Of a stretch of 23,276 nucleotides of DNA, positions 6,424 to 14,960 are shown piece after piece. This stretch comes from CAYOCE01 sp964402405 (lineage in GTDB: Bacteria; Pseudomonadota; Alphaproteobacteria; UBA7879): contig CAYOCE010000017.1 in NCBI GenBank assembly GCA_964402405.1, positions 1-23,276 of the forward strand, in the 5' to 3' direction. Below the pieces are notes generated by a model, which saw only the letters and a program-made list of their open reading frames with translations, did no database searches and was not told the DNA's origin. The stretch's first letter is position 1; each line of letters opens with the position of its first letter. A program made the position numbers and the translations under genes.

Positions 6424-7712
6424 AGAAAAATTTTATCGCCGTGTTTTTAGGCAGTGTCATTGAATACTATGACTATGCCCTCTATGGATTTGCAGCATCC
6501 TTTCTAAATGAATACTTTTTCCCCAAAGATACCAGTCTTTCTCCCCTTGTTGCCGTTTTCAGCGTTTTTGCCTTAGGGTCTGTGGCAAAGCCTTTAGGGG
6601 CCTTAATCTTTGGGCATATTGGGGATCGCTATGGGCGCAAGATCGCCCTAAACATTACCATTCTAGGCATTGGGTTTCCCACTCTCATTATTGGACTACT
6701 CCCTTCCTTCGAAAGCTGGGGATATTACTCCCTAGGAATCCTTATAGCCTGTCGTATCCTGCAGGGTGTCTTTGTGGGGGGCGAGGCTGATGGCGCCCGG
6801 GTTTATTTATTTGAACACCTGGGGGATAAAAGACCTTGCCTCACCAACAGTCTTAATGGCCTGAGTTACCTGATTGGCATATACCTGGCGTCCTTTGCGT
6901 TTTTTGTAGGAACCCAATTCCTGAGCCATCCTTGGATATGGAAGATCCCCTTTCTAGGCGGCGGTATTTTGGGAATCGTAACGTTATTCCTCCGGCAGTT
7001 CATAGAAGAAACGCCGGCGTTTTTAAAGCATTCTTCTTCCCCGAAATCATCTGTGTCTTTCCTGAAATTAAGCACTCTCAACCATCACCTGAAATGTCTT
7101 GCGCCCATCATTTTAATCTGTGGATCTGTTGGGGGGATCTATCATTTTTACCTGGTATTTTTTGGAAGCTATCTCTTCAAAATTCTTCATATTATCACCG
7201 AAAAAGATTTAGGAATCTATATGTGGGTAGGGGCCCTGATTTTCGCAGGAACCGGCCCCTTCTGGGGATGGATTGCGGATAAGGTTGGGGCCCGGCGATT
7301 TATGATGGCATCTCTTTGGGGGTGCATTGGGTTGGGTCTGATGAATGCCATTTACCTAAGTCATGACCTTGCGCCTCTGTGGTTATTTATTCTGACAGCT
7401 TTTGCGATTTCTGCCTTTAGTGTGCCGGGATATGTGTTACTGATGAAATGCGCGCCGCTGCCCTATCGATATCGATTCTTGAGCTTGGGTCACGCCATTG
7501 GATCTATGCTGTTTTCTGGAACCGCCCCGCTGATCGCAAGCCTTCTATGGCAGCACAGCCTTATGCCATGGATGCCGTTTTTGTATTTTCTGTTTCTTTT
7601 AATTCTTTCTGGGCTTGGGTTATGGATGCTGGCTTACCCGCATCAAACATATTCTTCAAAAGACCAGGTGCCAACACAGATAAGGGATTCACAGAAACTT
7701 TTGGATCCTTAG
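6420..7712 (+). CDS. MFS transporter (MHS type), probably for thiamine or a precursor
   Basis: A 430-residue inner-membrane protein with about 12 membrane segments. The N-terminus has VIEYYDYALYGFAA, close to the EWYDF...GF motif of the metabolite:H+ symporter (MHS, ProP-like) family, and the loop 2-3 motif GHIGDRYGRK is the classic MFS signature; a related GWIADKVGARR occurs between the two halves. The start is the GTG at 6420, because GGAGGA ends 3 nt upstream and the family N-terminus aligns there. The TPP riboswitch predicts repression by thiamine pyrophosphate, so the substrate is most likely thiamine or a close derivative; this rests on regulation, not on substrate-site residues. The last 152 bp overlap the convergent AsmA-like gene. 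Confidence 0.92.
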   Translation: MKKNFIAVFLGSVIEYYDYALYGFAASFLNEYFFPKDTSLSPLVAVFSVFALGSVAKPLGALIFGHIGDRYGRKIALNITILGIGFPTLIIGLLPSFESWGYYSLGILIACRILQGVFVGGEADGARVYLFEHLGDKRPCLTNSLNGLSYLIGIYLASFAFFVGTQFLSHPWIWKIPFLGGGILGIVTLFLRQFIEETPAFLKHSSSPKSSVSFLKLSTLNHHLKCLAPIILICGSVGGIYHFYLVFFGSYLFKILHIITEKDLGIYMWVGALIFAGTGPFWGWIADKVGARRFMMASLWGCIGLGLMNAIYLSHDLAPLWLFILTAFAISAFSVPGYVLLMKCAPLPYRYRFLSLGHAIGSMLFSGTAPLIASLLWQHSLMPWMPFLYFLFLLILSGLGLWMLAYPHQTYSSKDQVPTQIRDSQKLLDP

Positions 7713-10527
7713 TAGGTCCTTTGATTCCATAAGACATGGAAAAAATCCCCTTTTCCGCATCACCACCGCTTAAGATTTGTCCAATGATGGGAATATAACT
7801 AAGTAGCTGGTTGAAGATATAGGCAGGGACAATTACACCTTCCAGATTAATTTCTTTTTTGGCTGTGTTTAGTATTCCTTTGGCGGTAATGCCCAAGGAT
7901 GTGCTGCTCATGCCTGCCTTGTTGATAATAATCATACCTTGATTTTTTTCAAAGTCCGCATAGCCTTCGTTGAATTTTAACCCCTTACCCCCTAGGAAGT
8001 CTGTAATACCACTAAAAGAAGCAAGAGAAAGCAGGCGTGCCAACAAGGGGGCCTCAATGATGTTAATTTCAGCAATCTTTAAAGTGCCAATCACAGGACT
8101 GTTAGGGGTTTTTAGGGATTCGACTCCCTTAATCAACACTTCACCTCCTTTTACATCCTTTACTATATCAAACGCTTTTAGAAAGGGGGAAATGTTGGTT
8201 GCCCTAAAATGAAACTTTTTTTCCTGATGATCTGGTTTAAAGGTGATTTCGATGATATCAGATGCATTGTAAGTGGCCAATAAATCCACAAAATCCCACG
8301 CCTTATTCTTTCTAGATAATTGGGTATTTAAATCTTTGAGAGTTAGATCAGGGCTTAGAATCAATTCTTTGATCTTGGCCTTTAGGGTAAACTCGGGTAA
8401 AGAATCTTCTTCGCTATCAGCCTCTAAGTATTCCTTTAAAACCCCAGATATATTTAATCGAGGGCTGTGAATATCTAAGTTCAATATATTGTTTTTATCG
8501 TGGCCACGCTTGATTTCAAGAATATTGTCATTCCAATTAAAAGTTGGAAATTCAAAGCTAGAAAGATTTCCATTTTTAAAGGTTAGATTGCCCCGGATAA
8601 GCAAAGCCGGCATTTTAGCAATTAAACTACTAATGGATGTCAAAGCCCCTTTTTTGAAGGTACAAGATAGATGAAGATATCCCTTTTCCCCTAGGGATTT
8701 TTGCCAATCCAATTGGGGAATCCGGAGTTTTGTTTTCTCCAGATTTAACGCAATAGTCATTTGCCCTTTCTCTTTTTCCAGTTCTTGATAGGCTAAATCC
8801 AGGCCAACTGTATTTTCAAAACTATTTTCAAGGAATTTCGGTAAAAAAGGTTTTAATTGGTCTGCGCGTATATCGCCCGCAATTTCGTATTTTGTTTTAT
8901 AAGGTTTTTTTGTATTAAAAAGCTCATGCCACTTTAGAGCAACAGGTGATCCATCCAATAAAATGGGGCCTTTAATATGCATGCTTTTGTTGTCTAGTTT
9001 TAGGGCAAGAGTCCCATTTTCAATTCTAAATTGAAGATCTTTTAGCGTAACTAAAAGCCTCACTTTCTTAAGAGCAGCATTAACCTGAGCTTTTATATCC
9101 TTGGTGGTAAGGGTTGTCTCCAAGGGAAATTTTAGATTCAAATCAATCTGCGCGTTCCCACTGGTGGTTTTGGGATCAATGTTCATTGATTTACAGTACT
9201 CAAGAGGGGGAGAGTCTATTAACTCCAGCGCTTCCCTTAGAGGGCCTTCAATCTTCAAGCTTACATCCCCATCTTGATCTGCTAGATCCATATTTTTCAA
9301 AACAATATGGCCATCTGTAATTTTCAAGTGATGGATATTTCCCCGTTTAACATCAATATGAAAATCTTTTTGATCATAGGTTCCAATTACCTTAGCATTC
9401 TGAACGCGGGACATGCCCGTGATATAATCAACGTCTGCATCTCGAATAATAACCGTGCCACCCAGGCTAGAAATCTTTAGTTCTTTGGTATCCATGGGGA
9501 TTGATCCCTGCATGTTAATATCAGCTTGGTCCACTATTCCCCCAATAATATTAGTTATAACCCAAGCCCGAGGAGTCGGCGCTAGCTCCTTTGGCCATAG
9601 TTGAGGGAGCAGTTTTGTTTCAAAAGGATCGGCGGCAGCGTGTAAATCGAATTCTAGTATCTTATCTTTTAGTTGACCACTTACAGCAATGTGGGCAGAC
9701 GTTTTGTATTCCTGATTTTTCACTAAGATGTACGGCGTTACACTGACTTCAATGGTACCGTGTATTTCCGTGCGATTAAACAAAATATTAGTCCCCAGAT
9801 CAATTTTAAGGGGAGGGATGGGGGTTTTAAAAGTAGATGATTTAATATTACCTACCTCTAAAATAGGGCCAAGATCTATTTTTTCAGATTTAAATCCGAC
9901 AGATAATTTCTTGCCCTTGATATAATTCAAACTTAATGCAAAAGAGTTTTCATTAATTTTACCGCTAGATTCTATAAAAATTTCACCATCTTTGTTTTTG
10001 TAAACAAGGTTAATATCTTTTAAATCTAGAGCATTTTTTTTGGTTTTTAGCAGCACATCTCCTTCTGAAATCTCAATGGTTCTAAGGGAAAAATCAGATT
10101 GTTTCTGATTTTGAAAAAGACTCTCTAGTTTTTCGGATAAAGTTTTCTTAGACATATCCTCTGAGGATGTATCCAGATAAATTTCTCCTTTGGGGGTAAA
10201 TATCTTTAGTTTTTCAACTTCATAGGTGCCCAGCAAAACCTTCCAAAGGGAAAAGGTTATTTCTGCATTTTCGGCTGAAAGCTTTATGTTCTCTATAGTA
10301 TAATGAACGTTTTTCAAAAATACTTTTGGGGATTTATAGAATTTTTTCCAGAAGAAAGAAGATCCCCCAAAAGACAGTCCTTCAATATTTTTACTTAAGT
10401 AAGGGGCCAGTCGATCCGTATTAATGGGTGCATGGTGAAGGCGCCAAAACAAAACACCCGTTGCTGCAAATACTAAAAATATCGTTACAAAAAAGGAAAC
10501 AATAAGTGTTTTAAAAACATTCTTCAT
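7561..10527 (-). CDS. AsmA-like envelope protein (DUF3971 / YhdP-like)
   Basis: A 988-residue protein with one N-terminal membrane anchor (about residues 7-29, TLIVSFFVTIFLVFAATGVLF) and a very long beta-rich periplasmic part. This layout and the C-terminal block (PIIGQILSGGDAEKGIFSMSYGIKGPTKDP, then NPLSVLAPGLLKNMF) match AsmA-like proteins of the DUF3971/YhdP type, which are thought to help carry phospholipids across the periplasm or maintain the outer membrane. The middle contains many repeated beta segments typical of the bridge-like fold. It starts 2 bp after the uppP stop, so the two form an operon. About 27 residues beyond the conserved block form a polar tail that lies antisense to the last membrane helix of the MFS gene. 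Confidence 0.88.
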   Translation of the reverse strand: MKNVFKTLIVSFFVTIFLVFAATGVLFWRLHHAPINTDRLAPYLSKNIEGLSFGGSSFFWKKFYKSPKVFLKNVHYTIENIKLSAENAEITFSLWKVLLGTYEVEKLKIFTPKGEIYLDTSSEDMSKKTLSEKLESLFQNQKQSDFSLRTIEISEGDVLLKTKKNALDLKDINLVYKNKDGEIFIESSGKINENSFALSLNYIKGKKLSVGFKSEKIDLGPILEVGNIKSSTFKTPIPPLKIDLGTNILFNRTEIHGTIEVSVTPYILVKNQEYKTSAHIAVSGQLKDKILEFDLHAAADPFETKLLPQLWPKELAPTPRAWVITNIIGGIVDQADINMQGSIPMDTKELKISSLGGTVIIRDADVDYITGMSRVQNAKVIGTYDQKDFHIDVKRGNIHHLKITDGHIVLKNMDLADQDGDVSLKIEGPLREALELIDSPPLEYCKSMNIDPKTTSGNAQIDLNLKFPLETTLTTKDIKAQVNAALKKVRLLVTLKDLQFRIENGTLALKLDNKSMHIKGPILLDGSPVALKWHELFNTKKPYKTKYEIAGDIRADQLKPFLPKFLENSFENTVGLDLAYQELEKEKGQMTIALNLEKTKLRIPQLDWQKSLGEKGYLHLSCTFKKGALTSISSLIAKMPALLIRGNLTFKNGNLSSFEFPTFNWNDNILEIKRGHDKNNILNLDIHSPRLNISGVLKEYLEADSEEDSLPEFTLKAKIKELILSPDLTLKDLNTQLSRKNKAWDFVDLLATYNASDIIEITFKPDHQEKKFHFRATNISPFLKAFDIVKDVKGGEVLIKGVESLKTPNSPVIGTLKIAEINIIEAPLLARLLSLASFSGITDFLGGKGLKFNEGYADFEKNQGMIIINKAGMSSTSLGITAKGILNTAKKEINLEGVIVPAYIFNQLLSYIPIIGQILSGGDAEKGIFSMSYGIKGPTKDPKVSVNPLSVLAPGLLKNMFDAGKPASITQAQKELKETENTKTASMA

Positions 10528-10529
10528 CT

Positions 10530-11327
10530 TTAAAGTTTACAATACCAGATCAAAATAATAAAGATGCCAAATATAATTCGATAAAGAGCAAATAGTTTTA
10601 ATGTATTCTTCTTTAGCCAAGTCATAAATAAAAACAAAATAAAAATTCCAACTAAAAAAGAAATTCCAAAAGCGACTAACAAGTTCAGATCAAAAGGAAT
10701 GGTGTGTTCTTTGATCACATCCAAGGTTACAAGGGTGATAGCTCCTAAAATTGCGGGGATCGATAGGAGAAAGGAAAATCGCGCAGCATCCACCCGCTTG
10801 TACCCCAGTAGACGAGATGCTATCAACGTTGCCCCAGACCTGCTGACTCCGGGGATCAGTGCCGTCATTTGAAGACACCCAATTATCAGAGCATCCATAG
10901 AGGTCATAGATGTTAACCCTTTGCTAGCGGGCGTGTTTTGATCAGCTGCATATAAAATAACCCCTGCCACAATGGAGGTAAGTCCCAATAGGGGCAGGGA
11001 TCTTCCCAAATCCGGCAAGTACCTATGCAAAACATACCCCACAATAACAACAGGAAGGGTCGCAAGGCATAAATGAAAAAATAATTTAGTGCCTGGTAAA
11101 ATTTTACCTCGAAATAAAGAAAAGAATCCTCGAACCATGGACCAGATATCCTGCCAGAAGTAGAGCATAACCACCAATAGGGTGCCGGCATGAATAGTGA
11201 CTTCCGTGACTCTGCCCAAACTATGTAGGTGCATTAGTTTTTCAAAAACAATTAAATGGGCTGTTGAGCTAACGGGTAGAAATTCTGTGACTCCTTGGAC
11301 TAGGGAAAATATATATAAATCTGTCAT
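10530..11327 (-). CDS. uppP: Undecaprenyl-diphosphatase (BacA/UppP family)
   Basis: A 265-residue integral membrane phosphatase that converts undecaprenyl diphosphate to the monophosphate, recycling the lipid carrier for peptidoglycan and other cell-wall polymers. The two diagnostic motifs are clear: QGVTEFLPVSSTAHL near the N-terminus (catalytic glutamate and the PVSSTAHL element) and PGVSRSGATL in the middle. The rest is hydrophobic with about eight membrane segments. Length is normal. It heads a minus-strand operon with the AsmA-like gene, so both members act on the envelope. The divergent neighbour is dnaQ, 151 bp away. Confidence 0.96.
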   Translation of the reverse strand: MTDLYIFSLVQGVTEFLPVSSTAHLIVFEKLMHLHSLGRVTEVTIHAGTLLVVMLYFWQDIWSMVRGFFSLFRGKILPGTKLFFHLCLATLPVVIVGYVLHRYLPDLGRSLPLLGLTSIVAGVILYAADQNTPASKGLTSMTSMDALIIGCLQMTALIPGVSRSGATLIASRLLGYKRVDAARFSFLLSIPAILGAITLVTLDVIKEHTIPFDLNLLVAFGISFLVGIFILFLFMTWLKKNTLKLFALYRIIFGIFIILIWYCKL

Positions 11328-11410
11328 GATTGATTACTCCCTTTTAAGTTTTATTTCTCCTCTTCAGACTCCCGATTTTTGTCGAGGGGGGCTAAAAAAG
11401 AATGTACCTC

Positions 11411-11439
11411 TTCGTAAAACATGTTAATAATAATATAAG
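11411..11439 (+). promoter_or_regulatory. Candidate promoter of dnaQ
   Basis: TTCGTA at 11411-11416 and TATAAG at 11434-11439 are 17 bp apart, 39 bp upstream of the dnaQ start. The -35 is imperfect, so confidence is moderate. Confidence 0.35.
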
Positions 11440-11478
11440 AATAAGGCAATGCTAAAAGCACTTAGAAAGGCGTGATAC

Positions 11479-12153
11479 ATGCGGGAAATAATTCTAGACA
11501 CAGAAACGACGGGTCTTGATCCTAAGGATGGCCATCGTTTGGTTGAAATTGGATGTATTGAATTATGGAATCATATTCCGACGGGAAATCAATACCAAAC
11601 CTACCTGAACCCTGAACGAGATGTTCCCGAGGGGGCTTTTCAGGTGCATGGCCTTTCCCAGGATTTTCTAGCGGATCACCCTTTATTTAGAGATGTTGTG
11701 GGGGATTTTCTAGATTTCATCCAAGATAGCCCTCTCATCATTCATAATGCGCCGTTTGATTTAAAGTTTTTAAATGCCGAGCTTCAATCTGTTGATCAAA
11801 ATAAAATAAATAATCCTATTGTTGATACGCTTGTGATTGCCAGACGTAAATTTCCAGGTTCCCCTGCCAACTTGGATGCCCTTTGTCGCAGATTCAAAAT
11901 TGATAATACAAAACGAGAAAAGCATGGAGCCTTACTTGACTCCGAAATTTTGGCTGAGGTATATTTAGAGTTGTTGGGAGGGCGTCAACATGGACTGAAT
12001 CTTGAGTCCAGGCAAGTATCTTCAAGTGGTGAATCAGAGGTCATTCAAATCAAGGATATACGTGTTGCCCGAGATTTTTCCCCCTCGTCAGAAGAATTGG
12101 CGGACCACCAGTCTTTAATTAAGAAATTAAAAAATTCCATATGGGAGGCTTAA
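11479..12153 (+). CDS. dnaQ: DNA polymerase III epsilon subunit (3'-5' proofreading exonuclease)
   Basis: A 224-residue DEDDh exonuclease that proofreads for the replicative polymerase. Exo I is ILDTETTGLDP near the N-terminus (Asp and Glu ligands), Exo II is IIHNAPFDLKFLN, and Exo III is HGALLDSEILAEVYLELL with the catalytic His and final Asp. After the nuclease domain (about residue 175) comes a flexible segment and a short C-terminal helix (ADHQSLIKKLKNSIWEA), consistent with the tail that contacts the alpha subunit. AGAAAGG at 11463-11469 serves as ribosome-binding site. Its stop codon directly abuts the DUF1622 gene. Confidence 0.95.
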   Translation: MREIILDTETTGLDPKDGHRLVEIGCIELWNHIPTGNQYQTYLNPERDVPEGAFQVHGLSQDFLADHPLFRDVVGDFLDFIQDSPLIIHNAPFDLKFLNAELQSVDQNKINNPIVDTLVIARRKFPGSPANLDALCRRFKIDNTKREKHGALLDSEILAEVYLELLGGRQHGLNLESRQVSSSGESEVIQIKDIRVARDFSPSSEELADHQSLIKKLKNSIWEA

Positions 12154-12507
12154 ATGATGTTTGTTGAAACCCTAGAACATGTTTCATTTTTCGTAGAATC
12201 AACAGGATGCCTTGTGATGTCGGTGGGCTTTGGTATTGCGCTGGTGAAATTTTTAAAAGCTCAAGCAGACTTTTTATTAAAAGGAATATCCTTCAAACCT
12301 ATGCAGCTAATTAGGTTAGAATTAGGAACCTATTTATTGCTAGGGTTAGAATTTATGATCGTGGGGGATATTATCGGAACAGTTTTAAAGCCAGGATTAA
12401 ATGAGCTCGTTTACCTTGTAGTCATTGCCGTCATTCGAACCATGATCGGATATTTTTTGGGTAAAGAACTAGAAAGCGTTTCCAAGGAAGCAAAAGAAAA
12501 AAAGTAA
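12154..12507 (+). CDS. DUF1622 family small membrane protein
   Basis: A 117-residue protein with three likely membrane segments (about residues 14-33, 55-75 and 82-104) and a charged tail KELESVSKEAKEKK. The stretch RLELGTYLLLGLEFMIVGDIIGTV is characteristic of the DUF1622 family, whose function is unknown. It starts immediately after the dnaQ stop. Two ATGs occur in tandem (12154, 12157); GGGAGG at 12143-12148 lies 5 or 8 bp upstream, so the second ATG has the better spacing. Translation is likely coupled to dnaQ. Confidence 0.88.
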   Translation: MMFVETLEHVSFFVESTGCLVMSVGFGIALVKFLKAQADFLLKGISFKPMQLIRLELGTYLLLGLEFMIVGDIIGTVLKPGLNELVYLVVIAVIRTMIGYFLGKELESVSKEAKEKK

Positions 12508-12526
12508 ATCCACAACAATCTTCCTC

Positions 12527-12553
12527 TTGTCATAAGAAAGAGATTCATATAAT
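12527..12553 (+). promoter_or_regulatory. Candidate promoter of tRNA-Arg
   Basis: A perfect TATAAT at 12548-12553 lies 34 bp upstream of the mature tRNA, with TTGTCA at 12527-12532 at a short 15-bp spacing. A small dyad CGGTC/GACCG (12566-12570 and 12577-12581) sits in the predicted 5' leader. Confidence 0.45.
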
Positions 12554-12586
12554 GTGGGCAACATTCGGTCGTTTTTGACCGCTTAT

Positions 12587-12663
12587 GCGCCCGTAGCTCA
12601 ATTGGATAGAGCGTTAGACTACGGATCTAAAGGTTAGGGGTTCGACTCCTCTCGGGCGCACCA
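12587..12663 (+). tRNA. tRNA-Arg (anticodon ACG)
   Basis: A complete 77-nt cloverleaf. The acceptor stem GCGCCCG pairs with CGGGCGC, the anticodon stem TTAGA/TCTAA holds the loop CTACGGA with anticodon ACG, the T-arm has GGTTCGACTCC, and CCA is encoded. In bacteria the A at position 34 is normally deaminated to inosine by TadA, so a tadA gene is expected elsewhere in the genome. Confidence 0.96.
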
Positions 12664-12789
12664 TTTCTGTACTTTCCATCGTCATCTTCTTCTCTCTTTT
12701 TGCAAGAGGGGACCTGTTCTTAAAATTAAGGCTTCTCTTTCCTTCCAAGGTCTGTATATAATCCTCCCAGCTTTTAAGAAAGGAATCTT

Positions 12790-14025
12790 ATGAACATTCA
12801 AATCACCACACTTTCAAATGGTATGCGGGTTGTAACGGATCATGTATCCACGGTTGAAACGGTCTCGGTTGGGGTTTTTGTAAGGGTGGGAAGCCGGTAT
12901 GAAACCCTGAAACAAAATGGCGTGGCACATTTTCTAGAGCATATGGCCTTCAAGGGGACCAAGCGCCGCACGGCCCTGCAGATTGCCCAGGAAATTGAAA
13001 ACGTGGGAGGATATTTGAATGCCTATACATCCCGGGAAACAACGGCTTACTATGCCCGAATCTTAAAGAATGATCTGGGGTTGGCCGTAGATATCTTGGC
13101 AGATATTTTGCAGAACTCTACTTTTGATCCTACGGAATTTAATCGCGAGCGTGAAGTGATCTTGCAGGAAATTGGGCAATCCTATGATACCCCTGACGAT
13201 ATTGTTTTTGATTATTTCCAGGAAACGGCCTATCCCAATCAACCCATGGGGCGTCCTATTTTAGGGCCCGCTGAGAACATCAAAAAAGTTTCCCGTGAAA
13301 CATTAATGAACTTTATGTCGACCCTGTATGCCCCTGAGCGTATGGTTTTGTCGGCGGCTGGAAATGTGGATCATAAAACATTAGTGGCGCTCGCGGAAAC
13401 GCATTTTGGAAATTATGCAAAGCGATCTCTCCATGAACCTGTATCCTCAACCTATAAAGGTGGGGATTTCCGCGAAGAGCGCCCCTTGGAACAACTGCAT
13501 GTTTTATTAGGATTCAAGGGCGTTGATTATCTGGATCCCGATATGTATACAGCATCAGTCTTTGCAACCCTCATGGGGGGTGGAATGGCGTCACGCCTAT
13601 TCCAGGAAATTCGGGAAAAGAGAGGGTTGGTGTATTCCATTTATGCCTTTACCTCGTGCTATCAAGATAATGGATTGTTTGGGGTTTATGCCGGTACCAA
13701 TCCCAAGGATGCCAAGGTTTTAACCGATGTGATTTTAGATGAATTCCACAAGGTCAAAAAAGATTTAAACATCTCTGAAATTGACCGAGCCAAATCCCAA
13801 ATGACGGCAGGGATTTTGATGGGCCTCGAGAGCATGTCAGGACGCAGCAAGCGCTGGGCAGATAATCTGTTGACCTATGATCGGTTGATTCCTATTAAGG
13901 AAACCCTGGATTGCATCTATGCCATTTCCCCAGATCAACTCACGCATTTTTCAAATCAACTCTTTGATCATCCGTTAACGTTAACGGCCGTGGGACCAAC
14001 GGCAAATTTGCCTAAGATTCAGTAA
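12790..14025 (+). CDS. M16 family zinc metallopeptidase (processing-peptidase-like)
   Basis: A 411-residue M16 peptidase with the inverted zinc motif HFLEH at residues 47-51 (in VAHFLEHMAFKGT) and the further glutamate ligand about 76 residues later in the REREVILQEIGQS segment. The second half contains the conserved ASRLFQEIREKRGLVYSIYAF motif. Size and motifs match the alphaproteobacterial relatives of mitochondrial processing peptidase beta. Such enzymes cleave short peptides or presequence-like segments; the bacterial substrate is not known. No signal peptide is visible, so it is probably cytoplasmic. GAAAGG at 12778-12783 is the likely ribosome-binding site, and a TATAAT at 12757-12762 is a candidate -10. 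Confidence 0.94.
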   Translation: MNIQITTLSNGMRVVTDHVSTVETVSVGVFVRVGSRYETLKQNGVAHFLEHMAFKGTKRRTALQIAQEIENVGGYLNAYTSRETTAYYARILKNDLGLAVDILADILQNSTFDPTEFNREREVILQEIGQSYDTPDDIVFDYFQETAYPNQPMGRPILGPAENIKKVSRETLMNFMSTLYAPERMVLSAAGNVDHKTLVALAETHFGNYAKRSLHEPVSSTYKGGDFREERPLEQLHVLLGFKGVDYLDPDMYTASVFATLMGGGMASRLFQEIREKRGLVYSIYAFTSCYQDNGLFGVYAGTNPKDAKVLTDVILDEFHKVKKDLNISEIDRAKSQMTAGILMGLESMSGRSKRWADNLLTYDRLIPIKETLDCIYAISPDQLTHFSNQLFDHPLTLTAVGPTANLPKIQ

Positions 14026-14027
14026 GG

Positions 14028-14054
14028 AAAAAACCCGTTGCAGTATGCAACGGG
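14028..14054 (-). terminator. Rho-independent terminator of the minus-strand secreted-protein gene
   Basis: A perfect 9-bp hairpin, CCCGTTGCA (14034-14042) and TGCAACGGG (14046-14054) around a 3-nt loop. On the minus strand it is followed by six T (14033-14028), making a canonical terminator for the gene ending at 14084. On the plus strand only a poor T-tract follows, so any effect on the M16 gene would be weak. Confidence 0.85.
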
Positions 14055-14083
14055 GTGGTTTAGTGCATTTTAAAATATCAACT

Positions 14084-14809
14084 CTATTCTTGTTGGCGTG
14101 GTTTAACCAAAGAATCATGCATTCCTCGCCTTGCATGATCCATGCTGGCGATATACGGCTCTTCATGGGAGGCCAACCATGGCCCATCAATATCATTTTG
14201 AGAGAAATGACCCCATTGACCCCAGCCACCCCATTGATTAGGCTTATTCTGATATTTCTTCTCATTTCTTTCCTCATTATGAGGATTTCCATGCCCATTT
14301 GCTATGCTTAGAGCATAGGATGCATACTCAAAATAGGAGGCATATTCATAGGATCCAAATCCACTATTAGAGCGTCTAGGATCTTCTTCTAGTTCCTGCC
14401 TAATTCGTGCTTCAGTTTCATGTCCCTTCTCAAGTGCCGCTCTAGCTTCTTCAGACAATCCTAGTCTTTGATTCCCTGCTGCCATTTCAAAAAATACATC
14501 CACGGCCTCTATATTTTCTAGGTACGCCTGATGTTCCCTATGCCGTTGAAAGTCCACAATAGCCTTACAGGATTGTAGTAACATTGTATAAGGCATTTGC
14601 GCTACTGGTGCTAATCTAGGGCGCTCACGCATATTATGAGCAAACTCAATACATGCTTGGATCAATGCAATAGGGGGCATTACTCGCCCGCCATGATGAG
14701 CCCTACTAGCGGATGCCATAGGCTTACTAGCGGATGCAGCCTCTGCTCCTTGATAGGAAAGCCCTAGAAAAACGGTAGATAAAACGGAAAGTGTTATAAA
14801 TTTCTTCAT
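14084..14809 (-). CDS. Secreted hypothetical protein, 241 residues
   Basis: I do not recognise this protein. It begins with a clear Sec signal peptide (MKKFITLSVLSTVFLGLSY, probable cleavage after GAEA near residue 24). The mature part has a short repeat (ASASKPMASASR), a helical middle region with charged and Ala-rich segments (LSEEARAALEKGHETEARIRQEL), an aromatic repeat (YEYASYFEYASYALS), and a Trp/Gly patch (QWGGWGQWGHF) before a His/charged tail. GGGAGA (14824-14819 on the minus strand) is a good ribosome-binding site, and a dedicated terminator follows, so it is a single-gene unit between the M16 gene and mutS. It is likely periplasmic or exported; function unknown. Confidence 0.8.
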   Translation of the reverse strand: MKKFITLSVLSTVFLGLSYQGAEAASASKPMASASRAHHGGRVMPPIALIQACIEFAHNMRERPRLAPVAQMPYTMLLQSCKAIVDFQRHREHQAYLENIEAVDVFFEMAAGNQRLGLSEEARAALEKGHETEARIRQELEEDPRRSNSGFGSYEYASYFEYASYALSIANGHGNPHNEERNEKKYQNKPNQWGGWGQWGHFSQNDIDGPWLASHEEPYIASMDHARRGMHDSLVKPRQQE

Positions 14810-14960
14810 TATGATATTTCTCCCAATAAATTTTTAATAATACTAATCTAAGTATTAATTATAATTATTCTAATATCAAAAAAAATTGCTTATTCAAAAA
14901 ATATTGCCTTTGTGGGGGGATGGGGGTAATCTGAATTCTTCTTTAAGGCATATAGAATTT

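Noticed and set aside
7448..7732. Plus-strand 94-residue frame inside the transporter gene
   Set aside because: Out-of-frame shadow of the MFS coding sequence.
14886..14960. Upstream in-frame TTG start for mutS
   Set aside because: The 25 extra codons lie in AT-rich spacer and do not resemble MutS; the ATG at 14961 aligns with the family.
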